Shown piece after piece: positions 12,699 to 18,914 of a stretch of DNA of 32,905 bases. This stretch comes from Gemmatimonadota bacterium (GTDB taxonomy: Bacteria; Gemmatimonadota; Gemmatimonadetes; Gemmatimonadales; Gemmatimonadaceae): NCBI GenBank assembly GCA_016712265.1, contig JADJRJ010000012.1:1-32905 (forward strand), written 5' to 3'. Below the pieces are notes generated by a model. It had not been told where the DNA came from, searched no databases, and worked only from the letters and a program-made list of their open reading frames with translations. Position 1 is the first letter of the stretch; each line of letters opens with the position of its first letter. The translations under genes and the position numbers were made by a program.

Positions 12699-12907
12699 AG
12701 AGCGCGGTCTCTTGACCGAAGATGCGACAGAGTTGGCGTACCAGCTGGACTGGATGGCGAAAGCCTAGGACAAGAGAACCACGTCACTCCCCCGGCCCGA
12801 ACGCCCTCCCTAGGGAGCGCACCCGGTCCATACCGGCGACCTACGGGTCTAGGGTCGGGGGATGCCTATTCTTCGATGCACCACGATCGGCGCTTCAGAG
12901 GTTTCAC
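12699..12907. other. Intergenic region before the 12908 gene
   Basis: No convincing gene. It has a perfect palindrome CTCCCTAGGGAG (12806-12817) and a -10-like TAGGGT (12850-12855) about 53 bases before the next gene. The palindrome could be an operator or a weak terminator; there is no T-run. Confidence 0.4.
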
Positions 12908-13312
12908 ATGGCCCGCTACATCGAGCCGACCGAAGCAGAGATCGCCGAATTCGCCGAATGGCTGAAGGATCGGCCGGCGATCGTCCGAGAACTCGCCGCG
13001 CGTCTCGATCCGTGGTCGCTGTTCCTGCTCAAAACGACCGGCCAGCGGGTGACGATTGTCGCCTATGGCGAGGACGGAACGGTCCGCGTCGAGGTGTCAG
13101 CCTGCGTCAATCCCGGACTGTTGTTCGATCGCACGGTGTTCGGCATCAACCCCGACGATCTGGAGCCGTGCGACATTCCCGACGATGCCGGTCCGCACGA
13201 GCCGATCCTGTCCGCGGAAGGCGTGGTCGAAAACATCGATGCCCTGCGGGTGTTGACGCGGCCTGATCTGTTCGAAATGGGCGCGGATGGGACCGCGATC
13301 CGTCGCACCTAG
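12908..13312 (+). CDS. Plus-strand island protein, unrecognised
   Basis: A 134-residue protein preceded by AGAGG. Visible features are an N-terminal helix (EPTEAEIAEFAEWLKDRPAI), a central RLDPWSLFLLKTTGQRVTIV segment followed by beta strands (VAYGEDGTVRVEVSA) and an acidic FGINPDDLEPCDIPDDAG stretch; it ends near LTRPDLFEMGADG. Similar proteins occur in alphaproteobacterial phages with no known role. It lies alone on plus between leftward lysis genes, so it needs its own promoter; it converges on the gene at 13409. Confidence 0.75.
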   Translation: MARYIEPTEAEIAEFAEWLKDRPAIVRELAARLDPWSLFLLKTTGQRVTIVAYGEDGTVRVEVSACVNPGLLFDRTVFGINPDDLEPCDIPDDAGPHEPILSAEGVVENIDALRVLTRPDLFEMGADGTAIRRT

Positions 13313-13383
13313 CGCGCTCCTCGCCCTACTCGCACCACCCCATCCGCCGCCTGTTCCCTGTCACGGCCCGGCCGTTCACGACA

Positions 13384-13399
13384 CTCAACGCCCGTTGAG
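13384..13399. terminator. Hairpin between convergent genes
   Basis: CTCAACG CC CGTTGAG is a perfect 7-bp inverted repeat between the ends of the plus gene at 13312 and the minus gene at 13409. No T-run follows on either strand, so it is a weak or Rho-assisted terminator at best. Confidence 0.4.
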
Positions 13400-13408
13400 C
13401 GTCACCGG

Positions 13409-13594
13409 CTACACACACCACCCCTGCCGCCGCCCGTACTCCCTGGCGTCCTGTTCCGTCCGGAACCCGGCGAGATAGCCGGTCCCGGACCCGTCGAACT
13501 CGTCGAACCAGGTCTCGCGGGCCTGCCACTGCCACGGCAGCGTGTCCCGGAGGACGTGGGCGAGGGTGACGCGATCGGGTGCGATTTTCTGCAT
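13409..13594 (-). CDS. Small protein, unrecognised
   Basis: A 61-residue protein with ribosome binding site AGAGGG. It reads TLAHVLRDTLPWQWQARETW, then GTGYLAGFRTEQDAREYGRR, a short beta-alpha unit resembling several uncharacterised phage proteins whose FxTxxxAxxYxxxQGW ending helps recognise them. The gene is divergent from the plus gene at 13678 across a palindromic site (13611-13625). Confidence 0.75.
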   Translation of the reverse strand: MQKIAPDRVTLAHVLRDTLPWQWQARETWFDEFDGSGTGYLAGFRTEQDAREYGRRQGWCV

Positions 13595-13602
13595 TTGCCC
13601 TC

Positions 13603-13631
13603 TTGCGTTGGCGACACTGTGTCGCTATATT
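13603..13631 (+). promoter_or_regulatory. Promoter with palindromic operator filling the spacer
   Basis: TTGCGT (13603-13608), 17 bp, TATATT (13626-13631). The spacer contains GCGACAC T GTGTCGC (13611-13625), a perfect 7-1-7 palindrome different from the TGCCCC operator. A dimeric regulator bound there would block the promoter of the plus genes 13678-14477, one of which encodes an XRE-type protein that could bind it. Confidence 0.68.
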
Positions 13632-13677
13632 CTGTCTGTGAACGGCGATTGTGCCGCTCCGCATCGGGAGAAAAACG

Positions 13678-14082
13678 ATGACCCACATGACTGAAGCCCG
13701 CCGCCAATGGCGGGACGCGTACCGGATGGCGCGGCGCACCGCGCGCAGCGCGCCGCGGTATGAATTTCCGTGGATCGCGGCAGCCATGTCGCGGCCCCTC
13801 CCCGCCGCCGCGTTCGCTGCCGTCCATGAGCGGCATCCCTCGGCGTCGAGCGGGTATCCGAGCGTGGCCGCGAAATACCTGCTGTGGGTATCCGATGGGG
13901 CGCGACCCGAGACTGCCAAGTGGCGGTACTGGCTGCGCTCGAAATACGGAGCGGCCATCGGCCGCGGCTGCCGGCGCTGGGGAGGTCCGACCGATGACCA
14001 AAAGCGCAACGCGCTGTACATCGGAGAACGGATACGCCAGATCCGCTACGCCCGGCGGCTGGCGCATCGCCACGGGCGCTGA
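13678..14082 (+). CDS. Basic protein of plus-strand island, unrecognised
   Basis: A 134-residue Arg-rich protein with ribosome binding site GGGAG. It has TEARRQWRDAYRMARRTAR, a central VHERHPSASSGYPSVAAKYL and RIRQIRYARRLAHRHGR at the end. Highly basic, so nucleic-acid binding is likely. It is the first gene under the operator-bearing promoter at 13603. Its last 89 bases overlap the next gene in another frame. Confidence 0.7.
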   Translation: MTHMTEARRQWRDAYRMARRTARSAPRYEFPWIAAAMSRPLPAAAFAAVHERHPSASSGYPSVAAKYLLWVSDGARPETAKWRYWLRSKYGAAIGRGCRRWGGPTDDQKRNALYIGERIRQIRYARRLAHRHGR

Positions 14083-14272
14083 GCGCTACGTCAGGATCGA
14101 CGACGGGCGGCAGTATCCGTCGCTCTGCGTCGGTGCGGAGCGGCGGGGGAATACGATCAGCTACGAGAACCCCGAGCAGCTCGCCGCAGATTGCCACGCC
14201 AAGCTCTACAAGACCCGCGCCGGATTCGACCGCGCCGCTGCACGGCTGGCCGATGTCGACGCCTACGCCTGA
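13994..14272 (+). CDS. Small protein, unrecognised
   Basis: A 92-residue protein with ribosome binding site GGAGG eight bases before ATG 13994, despite an 89-base overlap with the preceding gene. The clearest part is after residue 28: GAERYVRIDDGRQYPSLCVG, GNTISYENPEQLAADCHAKL and FDRAAARLADVDAYA. The first 25 residues lie in the overlap and look less natural, so the real start may be later, but I see no better codon. Confidence 0.62.
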   Translation: MTKSATRCTSENGYARSATPGGWRIATGAERYVRIDDGRQYPSLCVGAERRGNTISYENPEQLAADCHAKLYKTRAGFDRAAARLADVDAYA

Positions 14273-14477
14273 CCGCCCCACCCCCGCCGACCTCCGGGAG
14301 CGCCGCAAGGCGCTCTCGCTGTCTCAGGGTGCCTGCGCGCGCATCGCCGGCGTCACGACGCGATCCTGGCAGCGCTGGGAGGCTGGCGACCAGGACATTC
14401 CGCCGTGGACGGATATGTTCATGCGCGGACTGGAGTGCGAGGCCGGGATCAGGACAGCACCAGCGCCGCCGCCGTGA
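14253..14477 (+). CDS. XRE-family helix-turn-helix protein
   Basis: A 74-residue protein. Residues 11-58 form a phage-type HTH (ADLRERRKALSLSQGACARI, then GVTTRSWQRWEAGDQDIPPW), with the recognition helix TTRSWQRWEAG. This is a small antitoxin- or Cro-like regulator. It could bind the palindrome at 13611-13625 upstream of its own operon, an autoregulatory guess. It overlaps the end of the leftward membrane gene by 29 bases. Confidence 0.8.
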   Translation: MSTPTPDRPTPADLRERRKALSLSQGACARIAGVTTRSWQRWEAGDQDIPPWTDMFMRGLECEAGIRTAPAPPP

Positions 14478-14985
14478 CCGCGTAGAGAATGGCGCCGTGC
14501 CCTATCGCCCCGATGTACGTCGCGTGCGGGGGCCGATCGGTCAGGCCGCGCGCCAGGAACCCGGCCTCGTAGGTCGCGACCTTCAACGCCCCGGCGAGCA
14601 GGACCACAGCAGCCGAGATCCATGCCCCATGCCATGCCAGAACACCGGCAGGGGCGAGCGTGACCAATGCGCCGGTCCCGGCCATGGCGAGATACGCCAT
14701 CGGGACGGACAGGCCCTTCCGCGAGGGCGCGAACCGCAGCCCGATGCCGCCCATGTGGCCGAGCGACCACCCGCCCGCCATGCCGACCCAGATCAGGGCA
14801 GCCTCGATCCAGCCGAAGCCCAGCGCCAGCGCGGCCATCGGCAGCCCGAACAGCGCGATGCCGGTCTCTTTGCCCTTCGAAGAGTTGGGCAGGCCGGGGA
14901 TGCGCCCCTGGTCTCGGACATGCGCCCAGAAGGCCCCCCATAGCGCGCCGAAGGCGAGCGAAATTGCGACCATGACGACTGCCAT
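14449..14985 (-). CDS. Multi-pass membrane protein, unrecognised
   Basis: A 178-residue protein with about five transmembrane helices: VVMVAISLAFGALWGAFWA, LFGLPMAALALGFGWIEAAL with LIWVGMAGGWSLG, AYLAMAGTGALVTLAPAGVL, AWISAAVVLLAGALKV and the C-terminal IGHGAILYAVTAAALVL. A polar cytoplasmic loop contains GLPNSSKGKETG. Similar multi-pass proteins are found in phages of alphaproteobacteria near lysis genes; their function is unknown. It might affect the membrane during lysis or superinfection. Confidence 0.82.
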   Translation of the reverse strand: MAVVMVAISLAFGALWGAFWAHVRDQGRIPGLPNSSKGKETGIALFGLPMAALALGFGWIEAALIWVGMAGGWSLGHMGGIGLRFAPSRKGLSVPMAYLAMAGTGALVTLAPAGVLAWHGAWISAAVVLLAGALKVATYEAGFLARGLTDRPPHATYIGAIGHGAILYAVTAAALVLS

Positions 14986-14986
14986 G

Positions 14987-15015
14987 TTCCTGCTCCGTTC
15001 CAGATGTGGTAGAAA
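14987..15015 (+). promoter_or_regulatory. TTCC-type promoter of the HNH gene
   Basis: TTCCTG (14987-14992), 17 bp, TAGAAA (15010-15015), preceded by TGTGG as an extended -10. It starts a transcript near 15022 for the HNH gene at 15087. Confidence 0.55.
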
Positions 15016-15019
15016 TAGC

Positions 15020-15066
15020 GAAGCCGGCGGACGGTTGGCCCCGTCGACGCCGGCTTCTGACCAACC
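15020..15066 (+). promoter_or_regulatory. Two-state hairpin leader of the HNH gene
   Basis: GAAGCCGGC (15020-15028) pairs with GCCGGCTTC (15049-15057), with an inner stem GACGG/CCGTC (15030-15034 with 15041-15045). Alternatively GGTTGG (15033-15038) can pair with CCAACC (15061-15066). The two structures exclude each other, as in attenuators, just upstream of the ribosome binding site. Because the predicted RNA start is near 15022, the first two bases of the long stem may not be transcribed. Function is not shown. Confidence 0.45.
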
Positions 15067-15086
15067 CCGTTCTATGGAGACGGAAG

Positions 15087-15629
15087 ATGGCTAGCGACAC
15101 CCTAATCGAAGAATGGCGGTCTGTTGAGGGGTGGCCTTACGAAGTAAGCAGCCTCGGTCGCGTCCGCCGCTCCACCATGGGTGCCCCTCTGACAAATACC
15201 TCGCCGGGCCGCATCCGGACCCCGTATCTTGAGCGTAGTGGATATCTCCGCGTAAACTTGTCGCGAGGGGCGGATCGGCGCAAACATTGGGTCCACCGCC
15301 TTGTGGTTGAGGCCTTTATCGGGCCACCGCCCAACCCTTTATGCCAAGTCGCGCACATCGACGGCTGCCCACTGAATAATGTTCTTGCGAACTTACGCTG
15401 GGCCACTCCGAAAGAGAATTCTGAGGATAAGCGCCGCCACGGCACTATGGCTCGTGGCACGGCCATCAACACCAATAAACTCTCCAGGCACGACGTGATG
15501 GCACTTCGTCATCTTCGAAAAACGCAACTGACGACGCACCGCGGGCTTGCCGAACGGTTCGGCATTTCGAAGAGACAGGTCGGCCGCATATTGAATGGGC
15601 TATCCTGGTCATGGGTTGGCTCTAGTTGA
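15087..15629 (+). CDS. HNH homing endonuclease with NUMOD4 domain
   Basis: A 180-residue protein with the complete layout of a freestanding homing endonuclease: a NUMOD4 motif at residues 8-52 (EEWRSVEGWPYEVSSLGRVR), an HNH_3 core at about 70-110 (HWVHRLVVEAFIG, VAHIDGCPLNNVLANLRW, then KENSEDKRRHG) and a C-terminal helix-turn-helix (HRGLAERFGISKRQVGRIL). The HIDG, N and H metal-site residues are present, so it should be active. Third-position G/C bias is weaker than in surrounding genes, fitting recent transfer. It has its own promoter and leader and lies between leftward genes. Confidence 0.92.
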   Translation: MASDTLIEEWRSVEGWPYEVSSLGRVRRSTMGAPLTNTSPGRIRTPYLERSGYLRVNLSRGADRRKHWVHRLVVEAFIGPPPNPLCQVAHIDGCPLNNVLANLRWATPKENSEDKRRHGTMARGTAINTNKLSRHDVMALRHLRKTQLTTHRGLAERFGISKRQVGRILNGLSWSWVGSS

Positions 15630-15630
15630 C

Positions 15631-15645
15631 GGCGGCCACGCCGCC
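15631..15645. terminator. Hairpin between convergent genes
   Basis: GGCGGC CAC GCCGCC directly after the HNH stop and before the leftward holin-like gene ends. A strong GC stem, no T-run, so probably a bidirectional pause or Rho-assisted terminator. Confidence 0.45.
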
Positions 15646-15661
15646 CCACATGGCCCGAACG

Positions 15662-15958
15662 TTAGGCGTCGGGATCGTCCACTCGCCCGGTCTTCGTCAG
15701 GACCGTTGAGCGATACGCGACATAGCTCGACCGCTTCGACCGATCGTCCATGGCTGCAAAGCCGCAGTAGCCGAGCACCACCGACCCGCCGACCAGCATC
15801 AGCCCGTTGGCGATGGTCTCGTTCAACCGGGTATCCTCGCCCCAGATCAGCAGATAGACGATGCCGGCGGCGCAGAACGCGAGCGTGCCGAACACCGCCC
15901 GACGGCGCAGCACCCATGAGGTTTCGTAGGTCTGCGGATCAAGGCCGGGATCACGCAT
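15662..15958 (-). CDS. Two-helix membrane protein, candidate holin
   Basis: A 98-residue protein starting at ATG 15958, eight bases inside the end of the endolysin gene. Two transmembrane helices (AVFGTLAFCAAGIVYLLIWG and ANGLMLVGGSVVLGYCGFAA) are separated by a short polar loop, with charged ends. Size, topology and coupling to the endolysin gene make it the best holin candidate: it would form membrane holes that release the signal-less endolysin. No named holin family is evident. Confidence 0.7.
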   Translation of the reverse strand: MRDPGLDPQTYETSWVLRRRAVFGTLAFCAAGIVYLLIWGEDTRLNETIANGLMLVGGSVVLGYCGFAAMDDRSKRSSYVAYRSTVLTKTGRVDDPDA

Positions 15959-16391
15959 CGGACAGGAACAAGTCGCGCTCGGCGGCACGGCGGCGGACGA
16001 GGCCGGGTAATACTCGGCCGCCACCCTTGTTCCAGCGCGGGAACTGGTCAGCGGCGCCCTCGTAGTCGCCCGCGTTCAGCTTCCGCAGCAGCGTCGACCC
16101 CGCCAGCGCCCCGAGCCCGACGTTGTAGGCGAACGACACCAAGGCCGCGAACTGGTTGTCGGTCAGATCGACCTGGACCAGCCGCTCGACCCCGGCGGCG
16201 AACCGCGCCAAGTCCTCGGCCAGTCGCTCGTCGGCCTGCTCCTGCGTCCACACCATCCCCATGCGGATATCCGGGCCAGTGGCGCCGTAGCCGATGGTTG
16301 GGATGCCGGCCGGGCAGCGGTAGGCGTCGAGACGGCAGCCCTCGAACTCCTGGACGAGTCGGACGCCGGCCTCGCTGACTTCACGAGCCAT
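15951..16391 (-). CDS. GH24 endolysin (T4-type lysozyme)
   Basis: A 146-residue muramidase. The catalytic triad fits E-8-C-5-T spacing: E17 in QEFEG, C26 in YRCPAG and T32 in PTIGYG. The C-terminal half has QFAALVSFAYNVGLGALAGS and RWNKGGGRVLPGLVRRRAAE, the standard phage lysozyme helices including GLxxRRxxE. There is no signal or anchor sequence, so it needs a holin, probably the protein encoded next. It cuts the sugar backbone of peptidoglycan. ATG 16391 gives the standard length. Confidence 0.95.
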   Translation of the reverse strand: MAREVSEAGVRLVQEFEGCRLDAYRCPAGIPTIGYGATGPDIRMGMVWTQEQADERLAEDLARFAAGVERLVQVDLTDNQFAALVSFAYNVGLGALAGSTLLRKLNAGDYEGAADQFPRWNKGGGRVLPGLVRRRAAERDLFLSDA

Positions 16392-16396
16392 CGCGA

Positions 16397-16425
16397 TTCC
16401 TTTGCTCTCGGTGGTGTGGTATAGA
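16397..16425 (+). promoter_or_regulatory. Plus-strand promoter, TTCC-type
   Basis: TTCCTT (16397-16402), 17 bp, TATAGA (16420-16425), preceded by TGTGG. It points away from the endolysin gene, into the element at 16429-16525. No plus-strand gene follows until 18915. Confidence 0.52.
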
Positions 16426-16428
16426 AGA

Positions 16429-16525
16429 GGGGCTGTCGGCGGCGTGGATATCGGATCGGACCGGGAGAGCCGGCCAATAGCGCACGCGACCTCGCCTTAT
16501 CGGAAGTGGCGCCCGAGCCGACAGC
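16429..16525 (+). ncRNA. Candidate structured RNA, copy 2
   Basis: Begins with GGGGCTGTCGGCGGC (16429-16443), identical to 12545-12559, right after a matching promoter. GCTGTCGGC (16432-16440) pairs perfectly with GCCGACAGC (16517-16525), extended inward by GGCG with CGCC; an inner hairpin is CCGG GAGAG CCGG. It fills the gap between two leftward genes. On the minus strand it would be an upstream leader of the endolysin gene, which is the main alternative. Confidence 0.38.
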
Positions 16526-16815
16526 TACTCTCTCATCCTCGCCGCGATCTCCGCCGCACATGCGGCATACCCGACATGGTCGATGCCATCGTCCGGGTTG
16601 TAGGCCCCGAGCTGCGTCCTCGCGATCTTGAGCAGCGCCATCATCAAGGCCGCGTCATGCGCGTCGAGCGGTGCGGCCGGCTCACTGCGGATCGCCAGAT
16701 AGGCGTTCCACATCGTCGCGATCTTGCCGTGGTTGACTTCCACGGGGCCGTGCGTGTTCGCCCTCGCCCCGCCCACGATGCCGGCGGCGGTCTGTAGAAT
16801 CTCGGCTGCTTTCAT
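16525..16815 (-). CDS. DUF6378-like phage protein
   Basis: A 96-residue protein matching the DUF6378 pattern: EILQTAAGIVGGARANTHGP, VEVNHGKIATMWNAYLA, DAHDAALMMALLKIARTQLG and YNPDDGIDHVGYAACAAEIA. These small helical proteins are widespread in phages; their function is unknown, although the conserved HxxxA/WxxYL and ALLKIAR positions resemble nucleotide pyrophosphohydrolase-like helices. Its ATG probably overlaps the true stop of the gene before it (TGATG). Confidence 0.88.
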   Translation of the reverse strand: MKAAEILQTAAGIVGGARANTHGPVEVNHGKIATMWNAYLAIRSEPAAPLDAHDAALMMALLKIARTQLGAYNPDDGIDHVGYAACAAEIAARMRE

Positions 16816-16963
16816 CAGGCACCCATCGCCGGATCAGCCGGCAGTAACGGTGGTGGAGACAGGGGGCTTCGAGATGGTCCCCGTTCTCCGACCAGCCCTC
16901 GGGAAGGGGATCGTCGACCGGGAGCCAGCGGACTTCGAGGAAGTGCCCTTTCGGGAACCTCAC
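16815..16963 (-). CDS. Small protein, probable one-base deletion near its end
   Basis: GTG 16963 overlaps the stop of the upstream gene (GTGA). The product reads VRFPKGHFLEVRWLPVDDPL, PEGWSENGDHLEAPCL, then HHRYCRLIRRW. As written, the frame runs on to 16682 through 134 bases of the next gene, which gives an unnatural Arg/Asp tail. One extra G in the GGG at 16822-16824 (minus strand) would give RRWGA and a TGA overlapping the next ATG (TGATG), a 49-residue protein that fits the local coupling pattern. The alternative is a true 93-residue overlapping gene. Confidence 0.62.
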
Positions 16964-17196
16964 TTCACCGCCCGGATTCTCGTCGTCTCGCCCCGGAGGA
17001 ATGCGTCGATCTCCCCGCATAGACCCCCGATCCGATCCACGGGGATCGCCACATGGTCGGCCAGCGCCACCACCAATGCCGCCGCATAGGCTCGCCTCAA
17101 CTCGGCCTCATCCACCAGTTCCGCATAGCGGGTGTCGATCGGGTGGAAGGGGACAAGCTCGGTCGTGAGGGTCGTCGGTTCGGGTTCGTCGGTCAT
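16960..17196 (-). CDS. Small protein, unrecognised
   Basis: A 78-residue protein from ATG 17196, overlapping the metallophosphoesterase stop by four bases. It has an unstructured start (TDEPEPTTLTTELVPFHPID) and two helices (VDEAELRRAYAAALVVALAD, IDAFLRGETTRIRAVK). No family recognised. Confidence 0.75.
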   Translation of the reverse strand: MTDEPEPTTLTTELVPFHPIDTRYAELVDEAELRRAYAAALVVALADHVAIPVDRIGGLCGEIDAFLRGETTRIRAVK

Positions 17197-18254
17197 GCCG
17201 CGCGACTCCCCTTCTCGGCCTTCCGCCGCCGCCACGTCAGGTATTCCGCTCCCTCTTCGACGTCGAACAGGGTCGTGACCAACCGCGGATCGTCATCCTC
17301 GAAACGGGGATCGATCACGGTCACGGCGGAGGGGAAGATGTTCTGGTTCGGCAGGCCGAGTTCCTTGCCGTAGTCGTCGATCTGCTTGTAGCCGCCGACC
17401 CGGATCGCGTGGGACACCAGCCCCGTCGAGGGATCTTTCAGCACCGCATACCCGGAGGTGTGCTTGTGCCCGCAGGTCAGGATGTGGTCACGCCAGCCCA
17501 TCGTTGCCGCCTTGACCGGGCCGTGAACGGTGCTCCACATGCTGTGGCCCGAAAAATCGTGGCGTGCGTTGACGCGCACCCCTCGCCCATTGGGGAAGCG
17601 AAGATCGATCCGGCATCCCCATGGCTCGACCGGACCCGGGACGGATCGCGCCATCCAGTCCAAAGGATCGCCGTTCCCGGCCCACATATCGTGGTTGCCC
17701 TTGACGATGTAGAGCCACGGGATCGACCGGACGAACCATTCGACCAGGCGCCAGGCCGTTCGTGCGGACGTCTCCTGATTGCCGTACAGTCGGGCGAGGC
17801 GACCGATCCAGGAATTCTGGAGGTCGCCCACGGTGGCGCCGAGTAGGCAATCCGTCTTTCGGATTACGTCGAGGTGCTTCCGCAGCAGCGGCCAGTTGCA
17901 GCCGTCGTCGTCCACATGCGGGTCACCGATATGCACGATCCCGATCGGGCCTTCGCGGTTGATGGTGACCGGGATCAGCCGCCGGGCATCCTCGGCTTCC
18001 GCGCGTTTCCCGTAACCCCGGCATAGGCGGTCGATGATCTCTTCAATCGGCACTTCGCCGTCTGGCAAAATGGGGGCGGTGAATGTGGGCTTGGCGGAGA
18101 ACGCCATCTCCCGTGCCTTTGCGGACCGCACCCGCGATTGCAGGGTTGTTCGCGGCATTCCCATGGCGACGGAGGCGGCAGCGACACTCCCGTATTTCTC
18201 GACCGCCGCCAGCGCCTCCCGCGCCTCTGCTTCCGATATCGGAGGGGTTGCCAT
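17193..18254 (-). CDS. Metallophosphoesterase with N-terminal HTH
   Basis: A 353-residue protein. Residues 1-50 look like a small helix-turn-helix (ALAAVEKYGSVAAASVAMGM, PRTTLQSRVRSAKARE). The calcineurin-like domain has the expected metal-site motifs in order: D111-x-H113 (GDPHVDDDG), G143-D144 (VGDLQNS), G187-N-H-D190 (VKGNHDM), H232 and the GHKH at 262-265. The enzyme needs two metals and may act on DNA or nucleotides; related phage proteins are often called DNA-repair phosphoesterases. The HTH suggests DNA targeting. It lies in the leftward block between lysis and virion genes. Substrate not shown. Confidence 0.9.
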   Translation of the reverse strand: MATPPISEAEAREALAAVEKYGSVAAASVAMGMPRTTLQSRVRSAKAREMAFSAKPTFTAPILPDGEVPIEEIIDRLCRGYGKRAEAEDARRLIPVTINREGPIGIVHIGDPHVDDDGCNWPLLRKHLDVIRKTDCLLGATVGDLQNSWIGRLARLYGNQETSARTAWRLVEWFVRSIPWLYIVKGNHDMWAGNGDPLDWMARSVPGPVEPWGCRIDLRFPNGRGVRVNARHDFSGHSMWSTVHGPVKAATMGWRDHILTCGHKHTSGYAVLKDPSTGLVSHAIRVGGYKQIDDYGKELGLPNQNIFPSAVTVIDPRFEDDDPRLVTTLFDVEEGAEYLTWRRRKAEKGSRAA

Positions 18255-18524
18255 TCACCACCCCATCAGCCGTTTGACGAATGTCGGGACGATCCAGCCA
18301 CCGACCATGCCCGCGATGCCGCCGATGATGAGCAACACCTTCCACCCGCCCTTGGCGCTGGCCAGCGTGTCGTCGATCTTCTCCAGCTTCGCCTCGATCC
18401 GGGCGAGCCTGTCGTCGACGTGCTCGTCGCGCTGTTTCCGGGATTCCAGCATCTGCCCGATGATCCCCTCCAGGCGGCCTATGGACCGATCGAGGTCCCC
18501 ATGGGTCGGCTGTGACGCGGACAC
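18255..18524 (-). CDS. Coiled-coil protein with C-terminal membrane anchor
   Basis: An 89-residue protein. Residues 8-55 are a coiled coil (LDRSIGRLEGIIGQMLESRK, DDRLARIEAKLEKIDDTL) and residues 59-80 a transmembrane helix (WKVLLIIGGIAGMVGGWIVP), with a short basic end (VKRLMGW). Such tail-anchored proteins are common in phage lysis regions and some act as holins or holin regulators. It starts four bases after the previous stop and is a second, weaker holin candidate. Confidence 0.75.
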   Translation of the reverse strand: MSASQPTHGDLDRSIGRLEGIIGQMLESRKQRDEHVDDRLARIEAKLEKIDDTLASAKGGWKVLLIIGGIAGMVGGWIVPTFVKRLMGW

Positions 18525-18528
18525 GGGA

Positions 18529-18819
18529 TCAGGCCCCCTTGTCCGCCCGCTTGCGGGCGATCGCCTCCCAGCCTTGCCCCGTGGAAATCACGCACGCCAC
18601 CCCATCGGGGCGGATGCCGAGGACGGAATAGGACCCGTCCGGGGAGAGCGTCAGGACGGCGATGAAGCCGCGATCGTCCCTGCCCATCCCTGCCGGGACT
18701 TCCTTCGCGTTGTCCTCCAAGGCTTTGAGGATCGCGTCCACGGGAGCGCATGGCGCCTGCTGGGCAAGCGCCGGGGACGCCAGCAGCAGGAGTGCTGCGG
18801 CGGAGAGCCACTTCAGCAT
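18529..18819 (-). CDS. Secreted small protein, unrecognised
   Basis: A 96-residue precursor with a clear type I signal peptide (LKWLSAAALLLLASPALA, predicted cut before Q20). The mature protein has two cysteines likely to form a disulfide (PCAPVD and VACVIS) and an EVPAGMGRDDRGFIAVLTLS, YSVLGIRPDG core. It would be periplasmic. ATG 18819 is chosen because it starts the signal; the frame upstream is unrelated. It may act on envelope or lysis, but no family is recognised. Confidence 0.8.
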   Translation of the reverse strand: MLKWLSAAALLLLASPALAQQAPCAPVDAILKALEDNAKEVPAGMGRDDRGFIAVLTLSPDGSYSVLGIRPDGVACVISTGQGWEAIARKRADKGA

Positions 18820-18860
18820 GTTGAATGCTCCCGGAAGAACGTTTCGGGGATTCCCGGCCC

Positions 18861-18889
18861 TTCCTCTAGAGGCGGCGGGGCGGTAGGGT
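18861..18889 (+). promoter_or_regulatory. TTCC-type promoter of the lipoprotein island
   Basis: TTCCTC (18861-18866), 17 bp, TAGGGT (18884-18889), 25 bases before ATG 18915. A palindrome CCTCTAGAGG (18863-18872) overlaps the -35 box. It lies between the divergent genes 18819 (minus) and 18915 (plus). Confidence 0.52.
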
Positions 18890-18914
18890 GGCGGTCTCAA
18901 CCTACGGAGGCGGG

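Noticed and set aside
12502..12768. Plus-strand frame through the first repeated element
   Set aside because: Its start lies upstream of the predicted promoter and inside the start of a minus gene; a protein-like end (LAYQLDWMAKA) keeps it from being fully excluded, but support is weak.
12640..12780. Possible tRNA in the spacer
   Set aside because: Short hairpins such as GGTC TCTT GACC occur, but there is no T-arm sequence or acceptor stem.
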